From the NCBI GenBank assembly GCA_017524445.1, contig JAFXVP010000030.1, positions 16,131 to 80,130 of the forward strand: a stretch of 64,000 bases of DNA. Reading direction: 5' to 3'. The notes under the pieces are model-generated. The model saw only the letters and a list, made by a program, of their open reading frames with translations. It was not told the DNA's origin and searched no databases. The position numbers were made by a program, and so were the translations under genes. Shown here piece after piece: positions 16,501 through 22,594 of this stretch. Each line of letters opens with the position of its first letter. Position 1 is the first letter of the stretch. This stretch comes from Clostridia bacterium. Lineage in GTDB: Bacteria > Bacillota > Clostridia > Christensenellales > CAG-138.

Positions 16501-17021
16501 GCAAGCTGATGCGCTCCGCCGTCGCCGAGGCGAAGGGCGAAACGGTCACGCCGGAGATCGAAACGACGGTCGACGTGCCGATCGACGCGTACGTGCCGAA
16601 ATCGTTTCTGCCCTCGGAGCTGCACCGGCTTGCCATGTACAAGCGGATCGCGCAGATACAGGACAGTGATTCCTATACCGATCTCCTCGACGAGTTCAAC
16701 GACCGCTACGGCGATCTGCCGGAGCCCGTCATGACGCTGATGCAGCTTGCGCTGATCCGCGCCTACGCGCGGCGCGCGGGCTTTTCCGCCGTCACCGTGC
16801 GCGACGGCAAGGCAGCGCTGACTTATGACGCGAGCGCGCGTCCGGACGGGATGCGGCTTTTAGCGATCCTGTCCTCGGAACCGAACCTAAAGCTTCTCGC
16901 AAGCGAGCCCGCGGCGATCGTGTGGACCGACAAAAAGCTTGTTATTCGCGATTTTGTCAAAAAACTTCCACAATTAATTTACAGGTTGATGCATTGCGCC
17001 GACGCTGAGACCGGAGTATAA
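13581..17021 (+). CDS. mfd: Transcription-repair coupling factor
   Basis: The protein has 1146 residues, full length for Mfd. The N-terminal third is UvrB-like. The RNA polymerase-interaction region includes VHEAHGIGKFLG at about residues 477-488. The translocase carries Walker A GDVGYGKTE (about 626-634), the DEEH box (727-730) and helicase motif VI-type LRGRVGRS. A C-terminal TRCF domain follows. Mfd removes stalled polymerase at lesions and recruits UvrA. It sits between pth and a PrsA-like foldase as in many Clostridia. The ribosome site is weak (ATAAGAG). Confidence 0.98.
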   Translation: MKELLHAVANDPGYRQLHAALENGDGTVAVFGLSEAHRPAVNAALAEEHTVLWVAPTPAEAMRIFELQRAYRPDTGLYLPRELPLTHLEAVSSERRSERLAVLSKLALSVSSLIVTCAEALMERLVPHETFLSQIVRVSVGDTVDPRDLIAKLSEAGYERTAEIEGPGQFAARGDILDVFPPQAEYPYRIEFFGDDVDQMRVFDPLTQRSIEQARSVVLPPAFETPQTAEAMARALRLLKNAQGFDAQRESWAERRPCVGADVLVPLLYPVTETLLDYLPDGSLILMNEPSRIADEAKAFELIFSETVAATLERGEGHPSQGKLLIEADTLMRRLDTTRSAAYYALFRPYTNFRHRGRVGFTVEPAPAYLNDSAQFLSELSRLLKAREAVLSYVGEAQERMRDVLRDCDLNVAYADHLVRPPMRGEALILSESLPQGFAFPESHLYVLTAQELFGKRPSSHAKKRGGTLKFTDLSVGDYVVHEAHGIGKFLGTEQLTVDGSTKDYLLFAYRGDDRLYIPTDQLDRIQKYVGADAEVPPQLSKLGGAEWQQRVEKARQGAKKLAVDLARLYAARSSNGGYAFSKDTPWQKRLEDAFPYEETPDQAQAILDVKRDMEAPRPMDRLLCGDVGYGKTEVAMRAAFKAAQDSKQTAFLVPTTILAQQHYHTLLQRFADFPVKVACLSRFQSAKECAEVKKGLASGEIDVVIGTHALLAKSVKFKNLGLLIIDEEHRFGVNHKEQIKALRNEIDVLTLTATPIPRTLNLSMTGIRDISTIETPPENRFPVQTFVTEYNDAFVATALQRELSRGGQAFVVSNRVLTMGSTLTHFQALLPDARIAMAHGQMPEALLENTMMAFLNKEIDILLCSTIIESGVDIPNANTLVVLDADKLGLAQLYQLRGRVGRSTRMAYAYFTVPQARAVSETAQKRLLAIREFTQFGAGFRLAMRDLEIRGAGSLLGAEQHGHIADVGYEFYCKLMRSAVAEAKGETVTPEIETTVDVPIDAYVPKSFLPSELHRLAMYKRIAQIQDSDSYTDLLDEFNDRYGDLPEPVMTLMQLALIRAYARRAGFSAVTVRDGKAALTYDASARPDGMRLLAILSSEPNLKLLASEPAAIVWTDKKLVIRDFVKKLPQLIYRLMHCADAETGV

Positions 17022-17022
17022 T
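16994..17022 (+). promoter_or_regulatory. Sigma-A-type promoter inside the 3' end of mfd
   Basis: TTGCGC (16994-16999), a 17-bp spacer and a perfect TATAAT (17017-17022), located over the mfd stop and 35 bp before the foldase gene. It would allow the foldase to be transcribed independently. Confidence 0.75.
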
Positions 17023-17057
17023 AGACAAAACAAACAGAAAGGAATATCTTTGTTTTT

Positions 17058-18512
17058 ATGAAAATACAGAAACGACTTCTCGCGTTCCTGACGGCAATGC
17101 TTCTTCTTTTGCCGCTCACGGGGTGCCTCGTACCGAAAGATACGGAAAATACCGCCGATCCTACGGCGTCCACCGGCTCTGTTGCCGCACCGGACGGCAC
17201 GGGCGATTCCCCGTTTGCGGCGTTTGACGGCGAAGCGATCGCGATCGAGCTCGGCGATATCAGAATCACCGCGCAGGAATTCAGCGATACGTTCGACCAG
17301 TACGTCAGCTACTTCTCCTACGGCTACGGCACGGATAAAGACACGCTCAATCAGTTCAAGAGCATGACCGAGGAATGGCTGATCGAATACAATATGCCCG
17401 AATGGAAGGCAAATACGCTCGGCATCACGCTCTCCGCGGAGCAGGAAGCGGAATGCGCCGCGGACGCGCAGACAACCGTCGATGAAGAACGCGATATGCT
17501 GCTGTGCTACTACGGCGATCCCGAGGGGAACGTCGAGGACGTTTCTCAGCTTACCGACGAACAGCGTGAAAGCGCGATCGAATCGATCAACGAAGAGCTT
17601 CCCCTGTACTTCGGCGAGGGGTATACCTTTGACGACTACCTTTCCACGCGGTATGAAAGCGCCCTGAAGGACGCTCGCATGAACGAGCTCTCTTCGCTTC
17701 TGGAGGAGCACTTTGCCGCGGAGAATCCTGTGGACAAGGCGGCGATCGACGAATGGTATGAAACCAAGCTTGCCGAGCAGAAGGAGACCTTTGCCGAGGA
17801 TCCGTCGGCGTATCTTGAATACCAAAACGGCGTCTCTCTCGTCGACGATCCGATCTGCCTGTATGCGCCGAAGCAAGCCGCGCGGATCGAGGTCATTACC
17901 ATCCTCGCGGATGACAGCGACGCCGAAGCGCTCGACGAAACCAGATCCGCGATAGCGGCGCTGGAAGCCGAATACGGCGCGCTCGCGCTTCGCGGGGAAA
18001 ACGAAGACCGGCAGGCGGAGATCGTGACCGAATACGCAAAGCTCAAGGAAACGCTCGACACGCTGGAAGCGCAGCACAGCGCAGGCGCGAAGGAGACCGC
18101 GGACAAGGCGTATGCGGATCTTTCGGGCGGCATGTCGTTTTCGGACGCCATGGAGCAGTATAACGTGCACTACGACGAGGACGGCGGACGCTTCGAACAG
18201 GTCGTTTACCTGGACGGCGATGAACCGGAATACCCGGCGTACGCAGAGATCGCGAGTAAGCTCACGGTCGGCGCGTATTCCGAACCGACGCTCGTTGACG
18301 GCGATTACTGCATCATTCGCCTCGTTGAGATCCTTCCCGAAGGCGTGATCGACCGCGCGTCGATTGAAGGCGATCTTGTCGCGATCGCCGAACAGGCCAT
18401 TCGCAGGGACGCATGGCAGGCGCAGCAGGACGCATGGCTTGAGGAAGCGAAGTCGGCTGCCGTTTACCACCGCGAAACGTATGATATGCTGATCGATATG
18501 TACCTGAGCTGA
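17058..18512 (+). CDS. PrsA/SurA-like lipoprotein foldase (peptidyl-prolyl isomerase-like)
   Basis: The protein has 484 residues. The lipobox LPLTGC predicts lipidation at C23. A short low-complexity linker leads to a helical SurA_N-type chaperone region (about 60-270), which opens with IAIELGDIRITAQEF. A parvulin-like domain follows, beginning AARIEVITIL, but it is interrupted by a long acidic helical insert (about 295-355) before the conserved-looking GGMSFSDAMEQYN. The insert makes prolyl-isomerase activity uncertain, while a chaperone role outside the membrane is likely. Position after mfd agrees with other Clostridia. Confidence 0.82.
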   Translation: MKIQKRLLAFLTAMLLLLPLTGCLVPKDTENTADPTASTGSVAAPDGTGDSPFAAFDGEAIAIELGDIRITAQEFSDTFDQYVSYFSYGYGTDKDTLNQFKSMTEEWLIEYNMPEWKANTLGITLSAEQEAECAADAQTTVDEERDMLLCYYGDPEGNVEDVSQLTDEQRESAIESINEELPLYFGEGYTFDDYLSTRYESALKDARMNELSSLLEEHFAAENPVDKAAIDEWYETKLAEQKETFAEDPSAYLEYQNGVSLVDDPICLYAPKQAARIEVITILADDSDAEALDETRSAIAALEAEYGALALRGENEDRQAEIVTEYAKLKETLDTLEAQHSAGAKETADKAYADLSGGMSFSDAMEQYNVHYDEDGGRFEQVVYLDGDEPEYPAYAEIASKLTVGAYSEPTLVDGDYCIIRLVEILPEGVIDRASIEGDLVAIAEQAIRRDAWQAQQDAWLEEAKSAAVYHRETYDMLIDMYLS

Positions 18513-18537
18513 CCGATTACATAAGGAGGAAGAACCT

Positions 18538-18957
18538 ATGATGTACTGTCCGAAATGCGGCGTTTCCCTGCCCGACGACGCGACCGTGTGCGATGCGTGC
18601 GGCGCGCATATCGACCCGATGCCCGATCCCGATTTCGATCCGCCGAAGAAGGAAAAAAAGTCTGATAAATCGCCGGACGTCAAGACTGCCTTCCGTAAAT
18701 GGGCGGAGGATCAGGGCATGTTCTGCCTGATCGCCAAAGCCGTCGCGGTCACGGTGATGCTGTTCTATCTGCTCACCTCGGTCGTATATACGGTCACGCT
18801 GATCGTCGAACGATATTCCGGCGGCGTGATCTTCTCGGAATTCTTCCTGAAGCTTCTCACCGGTCTCGTCTACGGCGTCATCATCTGGCTCCTTTCGGAC
18901 GCGGTGCTCTATCTTCAGAAGCTTTACGAGATGAAGAAGAAAGAAACGAAGAACTGA
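18538..18957 (+). CDS. Zinc-ribbon membrane protein
   Basis: The protein has 139 residues. The N-terminus is a zinc ribbon with CPKCG and CDACG pairs (residues 4-7 and 19-22). A lysine-rich linker and two predicted membrane segments (about 65-88 and 98-120) follow, then a charged KKKETKN tail. Zinc-ribbon plus membrane proteins are frequent in Clostridia, with unknown roles. AAGGAGGAAG precedes the start. It is followed 17 bp later by another small membrane protein, probably in the same transcript. Confidence 0.78.
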   Translation: MMYCPKCGVSLPDDATVCDACGAHIDPMPDPDFDPPKKEKKSDKSPDVKTAFRKWAEDQGMFCLIAKAVAVTVMLFYLLTSVVYTVTLIVERYSGGVIFSEFFLKLLTGLVYGVIIWLLSDAVLYLQKLYEMKKKETKN

Positions 18958-18974
18958 TCGAAAGGAGTATTCAA

Positions 18975-19373
18975 ATGGAAACCTATCAGAATCCCGCCGT
19001 CGCGGAACAGCCCTCGATCACGCTGCAGATCAGCGCGCTTGTGGCCGGCATCGTCAGCTTCGTATTATCCTTTATCGGCTATTTCGCGTCGATCTTCGGC
19101 AATATCGTGCGTGTAGCCGGTTACGGCGGCAACACGGTGTCGCCCGTAAGCACCGGCATCGTGTTCGCGATCATCGCGATCACCATGATCCTCGCCGTCG
19201 TTGCCATCATTCTCGGCACGGTCGGGCTTGTACGCAGCATCCGCCGTCCGCGCACGGTCAAAGGCATCGTCCTGTCCGGCATCGGATTGGGTTTCGGCAT
19301 CGGCGGACTGATCTTCTCGTTCGTCAGCTTGTTCATCACGGGTATTTTCTCGCTGATCATCACGCAGATGTAA
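18975..19373 (+). CDS. Small membrane protein (DUF4190-like)
   Basis: The protein has 132 residues and three to four hydrophobic segments: about 17-40, 56-82 and 94-128. The glycine-rich SGIGLGFGIGGLIFS and the order of segments resemble DUF4190-type proteins of unknown function. The start at 18975 is preceded by AAAGGAG; the frame extends upstream but overlaps the zinc-ribbon gene. It ends the foldase-zinc-ribbon run before a strong terminator. Confidence 0.72.
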   Translation: METYQNPAVAEQPSITLQISALVAGIVSFVLSFIGYFASIFGNIVRVAGYGGNTVSPVSTGIVFAIIAITMILAVVAIILGTVGLVRSIRRPRTVKGIVLSGIGLGFGIGGLIFSFVSLFITGIFSLIITQM

Positions 19374-19401
19374 CGAAAACGCCGATCATCATCAAACCTT
19401 G

Positions 19402-19427
19402 CCTCCCTCGAAAGAGGGAGGTTTTGT
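19402..19427 (+). terminator. Intrinsic terminator
   Basis: CCTCCCTC (19402-19409), a GAAA loop and GAGGGAGG (19414-19421), then TTTTGTT. Confidence 0.88.
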
Positions 19428-19452
19428 TATATCTTTAAAAACCGCTCCGCTC

Positions 19453-19480
19453 ACCGTTTTTTCCTTCTGCGCATAGTATA
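19453..19480 (+). promoter_or_regulatory. Putative sigma-K promoter of the DUF11 gene
   Basis: ACC (19453-19455), a 16-bp spacer and CATAGTATA (19472-19480) fit the mother-cell sigma-K pattern (AC, 16-17 bp, CATAnnnTA). No equally good sigma-A promoter is visible between the upstream terminator and the gene. It is a pattern match only. Confidence 0.5.
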
Positions 19481-19483
19481 CAG

Positions 19484-19502
19484 CGGACGGCCTTGCCGTC
19501 CG
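19484..19502 (+). promoter_or_regulatory. Leader hairpin directly before a ribosome site
   Basis: CGGACGGC and GCCGTCCG form an 8-bp perfect stem around a CTT loop. AAAGGAG begins one base later. It may stabilise the message at its 5' end or modulate ribosome access. Confidence 0.5.
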
Positions 19503-19516
19503 GAAAGGAGTATCCT

Positions 19517-20362
19517 ATGGCTATCATTACCAATCAGGCAAACCTGACATATACCTACGGCCTGACGACGGCTTCCGTGTTGTCGAACGTGGCGACGACC
19601 GAAATGAACGCGGCGCTTTCCGCCGCAAAGCGCGTCCTGGACGAATCGTATCGGCTTGGTTCCGATCTGACCTACATCCTGTCGTTTGAAAACGGCGGCG
19701 GCAGCGCGATCACAAACCTTCCGGTCCTCGACAACCTCGGTGCATACACGCCCGAAGGCGCGACCGCGCCGGTGCAGCCGCTGACCTACACGGGTCCCGC
19801 CGCGCTGTACATTGACGGCGTATTCTCTTCGGAGCTGAGCCCGACCGTGCAGGATGGGGGCGTGCTGTTCACGATCCCGGAGATCCCCGCGGGGTCCAAC
19901 GCACTGCTCGTCTATCAGGCGACCGTCAACGGCTTTGCACCGCTCACGCTCGGCAGCGAGATCGAAAACACGGCTTCGATCGGCACGACCGACCCGCAGA
20001 CCGTGTCCGCGACTGTGCCCGCCGCGTCCTATGCGGACGTGTCGATCACCAAGGAAATGGCGCCCGATCCCGTCTCGACCGGCGATACGATGACCGTTAC
20101 CTTCACGATCGAAAACCGCGGCAACGCGGACGCGACCGGACTCTTGCTCACCGACGACTTCCCGCTTGCGCTTTCGGACGTTTCCGTGACCGTCAACGGC
20201 GCGCCGATCTCGGACTTCACGTTCGAGAACAGCACGCTGACCCTGCCCGTCGGCACGCAGACGACCCTGTCCGTCCCCGCCGCGGCCTTTACGCAGGACG
20301 AGACCGGCGCGGTGACCGTCGTTCCCGGCAGGCTGACCGTTGTTATGACCGGCACAATCTGA
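19517..20362 (+). CDS. DUF11-domain protein without signal peptide
   Basis: The protein has 281 residues. It begins MAIITNQANLTYTYG and has two beta-sandwich DUF11-type repeats (about 40-170 and 178-281), with phrases such as SFENGGGSAITNLPVLDN and TFTIENRGNADATGLLL. Proteins with the same opening occur in Clostridia and lack a secretion signal, anchor or membrane segment. DUF11 domains are otherwise found on cell surfaces. The sigma-K-like promoter suggests mother-cell synthesis and a place in the spore coat or exosporium, but this is inference. AAAGGAG at 19504-19510 fixes the start. The gene is monocistronic. Confidence 0.8.
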   Translation: MAIITNQANLTYTYGLTTASVLSNVATTEMNAALSAAKRVLDESYRLGSDLTYILSFENGGGSAITNLPVLDNLGAYTPEGATAPVQPLTYTGPAALYIDGVFSSELSPTVQDGGVLFTIPEIPAGSNALLVYQATVNGFAPLTLGSEIENTASIGTTDPQTVSATVPAASYADVSITKEMAPDPVSTGDTMTVTFTIENRGNADATGLLLTDDFPLALSDVSVTVNGAPISDFTFENSTLTLPVGTQTTLSVPAAAFTQDETGAVTVVPGRLTVVMTGTI

Positions 20363-20378
20363 ATTGTACTGTCTCTTC

Positions 20379-20410
20379 ACCTTCCCACTCCGGGGAAGGT
20401 TTTTTATTTT
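20379..20410 (+). terminator. Intrinsic terminator after the DUF11 gene
   Basis: ACCTTCCC (20379-20386) pairs with GGGAAGGT (20393-20400) around a 6-nt loop; a long T-rich run follows. Confidence 0.85.
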
Positions 20411-20414
20411 TCTG

Positions 20415-20443
20415 TTGCGTTCGGCGGAAAAAGGCGGTATGAT
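20415..20443 (+). promoter_or_regulatory. Sigma-A-type promoter of the mrnC-rlmB-sigH operon
   Basis: TTGCGT (20415-20420), 17 bp, TATGAT (20438-20443). The expected start of transcription, near 20450, lies within the first codons of mrnC, which implies a leaderless or almost leaderless message. Confidence 0.65.
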
Positions 20444-20445
20444 AT

Positions 20446-20892
20446 ATGGGTATGAGTATGCATTCAACCATTGCCGATTCCATAAAGATCGACCGTCCGG
20501 CGGATCCGCTGTCACTGCCGGCGCTGACGCTGGCGTACCTCGGCGACACGGTCTACGACCTGTACGTGCGCACGGCGCTTGCGGAGAACCTGCGGCTTCC
20601 GATGCGCGCGCTGCACCCTGAAGCGGCAAAGTACGTGTGCGCCGCGGGGCAGGCGCAGGCGTACCGCCGCATTGCGGATCAGCTTACCGAATCCGAACAG
20701 GCGGCTTTCAGGCGCGGACGCAACGCGCATTCCGCAACCGTTCCGAAGCACGCGGACGTGCGCGATTATCGCGTGGCGACCGGGCTTGAGGCGCTGCTCG
20801 GCCATCTGTACCTTCTGGGCGAAGACGAACGCATCGGCGAGCTGATGCGCCTTGCCCTTCAAATTGAACGCGAAAAGGAGCCCGAATCATGA
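20446..20892 (+). CDS. mrnC: Mini-ribonuclease III
   Basis: The protein has up to 148 residues. LAYLGDTVYDLYVR carries the catalytic aspartate region of the RNase III fold, and TGLEALLGHLYLLGE is the second family motif; there is no dsRNA-binding domain, as expected for MrnC, which matures 23S rRNA precursors. Three in-frame ATG codons occur (20446, 20452, 20458), none with a strong ribosome site. The promoter position favours one of the later two. It overlaps rlmB by 4 bp. The order mrnC-rlmB-sigH is conserved in Firmicutes. Confidence 0.93.
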   Translation: MGMSMHSTIADSIKIDRPADPLSLPALTLAYLGDTVYDLYVRTALAENLRLPMRALHPEAAKYVCAAGQAQAYRRIADQLTESEQAAFRRGRNAHSATVPKHADVRDYRVATGLEALLGHLYLLGEDERIGELMRLALQIEREKEPES

Positions 20893-21953
20893 GCGATCAG
20901 AGAAAAGACTACGGAAAGCGTCCCGCCTCCCGGGATACCGGCGCGCGCACGCAGTACGACAAGCCCTACGGCAAAAAGCCGTATCAGAGCGACAAAAAGA
21001 GCTACGGGAACGGCGAATACCGCAAGTCCAACGCAGGCAAGTCCTACGACGGTGAGCCGCGCAGCAAGAAGCCCTATCCGGAGAAGGGCTATTCCAAGAA
21101 GCCGTTCGACCGCGATGAAAAGCCGTATGACCGCAGGCGCGGCCGTGACGAGCAGCCGAAGCGCTTCAATGAACCCGCGCCGGTCGAGAATGAGCGCGAC
21201 GAACAGCCGTACCTTCTGATCGGCAGGAACGCGGTGCGTGAGGCGATCAAAAGCGGACGCAGCATCGACCGCGTGCTCGTTTCGACCGAACACGACGGTT
21301 CTCTCGGCGAGATCGTGACCCTTGCGCGCGAGCGGAAGCTCGTCGTGCGCGAGGTCGACCGCAAGAAGCTCGACGAGCTTTGCATGCCGTTCGGACACGG
21401 CGGCAAGACCGCGAACCACCAGGGCGTCGTCGCGTACGCGGCGGGCGTGACCTATTGCGAGATCGCCGACATCCTCGACGCCGCGAAGGAAAAGGGCGAA
21501 GCGCCGTTCGTCATCGTGCTGGACGGCGTGGAGGATCCGCACAACCTCGGCTCCATCATCCGCAGCGCGGACTGCGCGGGTGCGCACGGTGTGATCATCG
21601 GCAAGCGCAGAAGCGCCTCCGTCACCGCTGCCGCCGTCAAAGCGAGCGCGGGCGCGACGGAATACGTGAAGATTGCGCGGGTGGTGAACATTTCCGCGGC
21701 GCTTACGGAGCTGAAGGCCGCGGGGCTTTGGATCGCGGGCGCGGACATGGACGGCGAAAGCATGCGCTCCGCCGCCATGAAGGGACCGCTTGCGATCGTG
21801 ATCGGCAACGAAGGCGAAGGGCTAAGCAAGCTCGTCCGCGACAACTGTGATTTTCTCGTATCCATCCCGATGCACGGGCACATCGATTCTCTGAACGCGG
21901 GCGTCGCCGCGGCGATTTTGATGTTCGAGAAGAAACGGCAGGACGCTGAATGA
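20889..21953 (+). CDS. rlmB: 23S rRNA 2'-O-ribose methyltransferase (TrmH/RlmB family)
   Basis: The protein has 354 residues. The first about 95 residues are a basic, tyrosine- and lysine-rich disordered extension with repeated KKPY-like units. A substrate-binding domain begins LLIGRNAVREAIKSG. The SPOUT methyltransferase domain shows LDGVEDPHNLGSIIRSAD, then VIGNEGEGLS and SIPMHGHIDSLNAGVAAAI, the three family motifs. It methylates a ribose in 23S rRNA. The disordered extension is longer than in Bacillus homologues and may help RNA binding. It overlaps both neighbours by 4 bp. Confidence 0.94.
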   Translation: MSDQRKDYGKRPASRDTGARTQYDKPYGKKPYQSDKKSYGNGEYRKSNAGKSYDGEPRSKKPYPEKGYSKKPFDRDEKPYDRRRGRDEQPKRFNEPAPVENERDEQPYLLIGRNAVREAIKSGRSIDRVLVSTEHDGSLGEIVTLARERKLVVREVDRKKLDELCMPFGHGGKTANHQGVVAYAAGVTYCEIADILDAAKEKGEAPFVIVLDGVEDPHNLGSIIRSADCAGAHGVIIGKRRSASVTAAAVKASAGATEYVKIARVVNISAALTELKAAGLWIAGADMDGESMRSAAMKGPLAIVIGNEGEGLSKLVRDNCDFLVSIPMHGHIDSLNAGVAAAILMFEKKRQDAE

Positions 21954-22546
21954 ACACGCCCACCGACGAAGAACTGCTTGCCCGCATCCGCGAAGGCGAC
22001 AGCGAAGCGGAGCTAAAGCTGTACGAACGCTACAAGCAGCTCGTCCGTTCGCGCGCGCATTCGTATTTTCTGATCGGCGCGGACCACGAGGACCTTGTGC
22101 AGGAAGGCATGCTCGGGCTGTATAAGGCGGTTTGTGAGTACGACGAAAGCAAAGCGGCGGCGTTCAAGAGCTTTGCGGAGCTGTGCGTCACGCGGCAGAT
22201 CCTGTCCGCGATCAAGAACGCCACGCGCAAAAAGCATACGCCACTGAACCATTACGTTTCGCTGAACAGCTCCCCGGTCACGGAAAACGGCGAACTGACG
22301 CTACTGGATTCGATCCGGTCGCTGCGCGTCGCCGACCCCGAGGAGGTCGTGATCGGGCGCGAGAATTTCGAGCAGCTGATGCAGTACCTCGAAAAAACGC
22401 TGTCCCCGATGGAGCGGCGCGTGCTCGGGCTCTACCTCGACGGTCTTTCCTATCCGCAGATCGCGGCGCGCATCGGAAAGCCGCTGAAATCGGTCGACAA
22501 CGCCATGCAGCGCGTGAAACATAAGCTCGAAGCATTCCGGAAATAG
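21950..22546 (+). CDS. sigH: RNA polymerase sigma factor SigH (early sporulation)
   Basis: The protein has 198 residues. Region 2 includes DHEDLVQEGMLGLYKAV, with the DLVQEG motif typical of SigH, and region 4 ends with GKPLKSVDNAMQRVKHK. SigH directs transition-state and early sporulation genes in spore formers. It is the last gene of the mrnC operon (4-bp overlap with rlmB) and is followed by a terminator. In many Firmicutes a rae1/yacP gene separates rlmB and sigH; it is absent here. Confidence 0.95.
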   Translation: MNTPTDEELLARIREGDSEAELKLYERYKQLVRSRAHSYFLIGADHEDLVQEGMLGLYKAVCEYDESKAAAFKSFAELCVTRQILSAIKNATRKKHTPLNHYVSLNSSPVTENGELTLLDSIRSLRVADPEEVVIGRENFEQLMQYLEKTLSPMERRVLGLYLDGLSYPQIAARIGKPLKSVDNAMQRVKHKLEAFRK

Positions 22547-22551
22547 ACAAC

Positions 22552-22589
22552 AACAGTCCCCGAACCGTTCGGTCCGGGGACTGTTTTCT
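22552..22589. terminator. Intrinsic terminator between convergent sigH and LRR genes
   Basis: AACAGTCCCCG (22552-22562) pairs with CGGGGACTGTT (22575-22585), and an inner CCG-TT-CGG hairpin sits in the loop. A T-rich tail lies on the plus side and an imperfect one on the minus side. Confidence 0.85.
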
Positions 22590-22594
22590 GTCTG

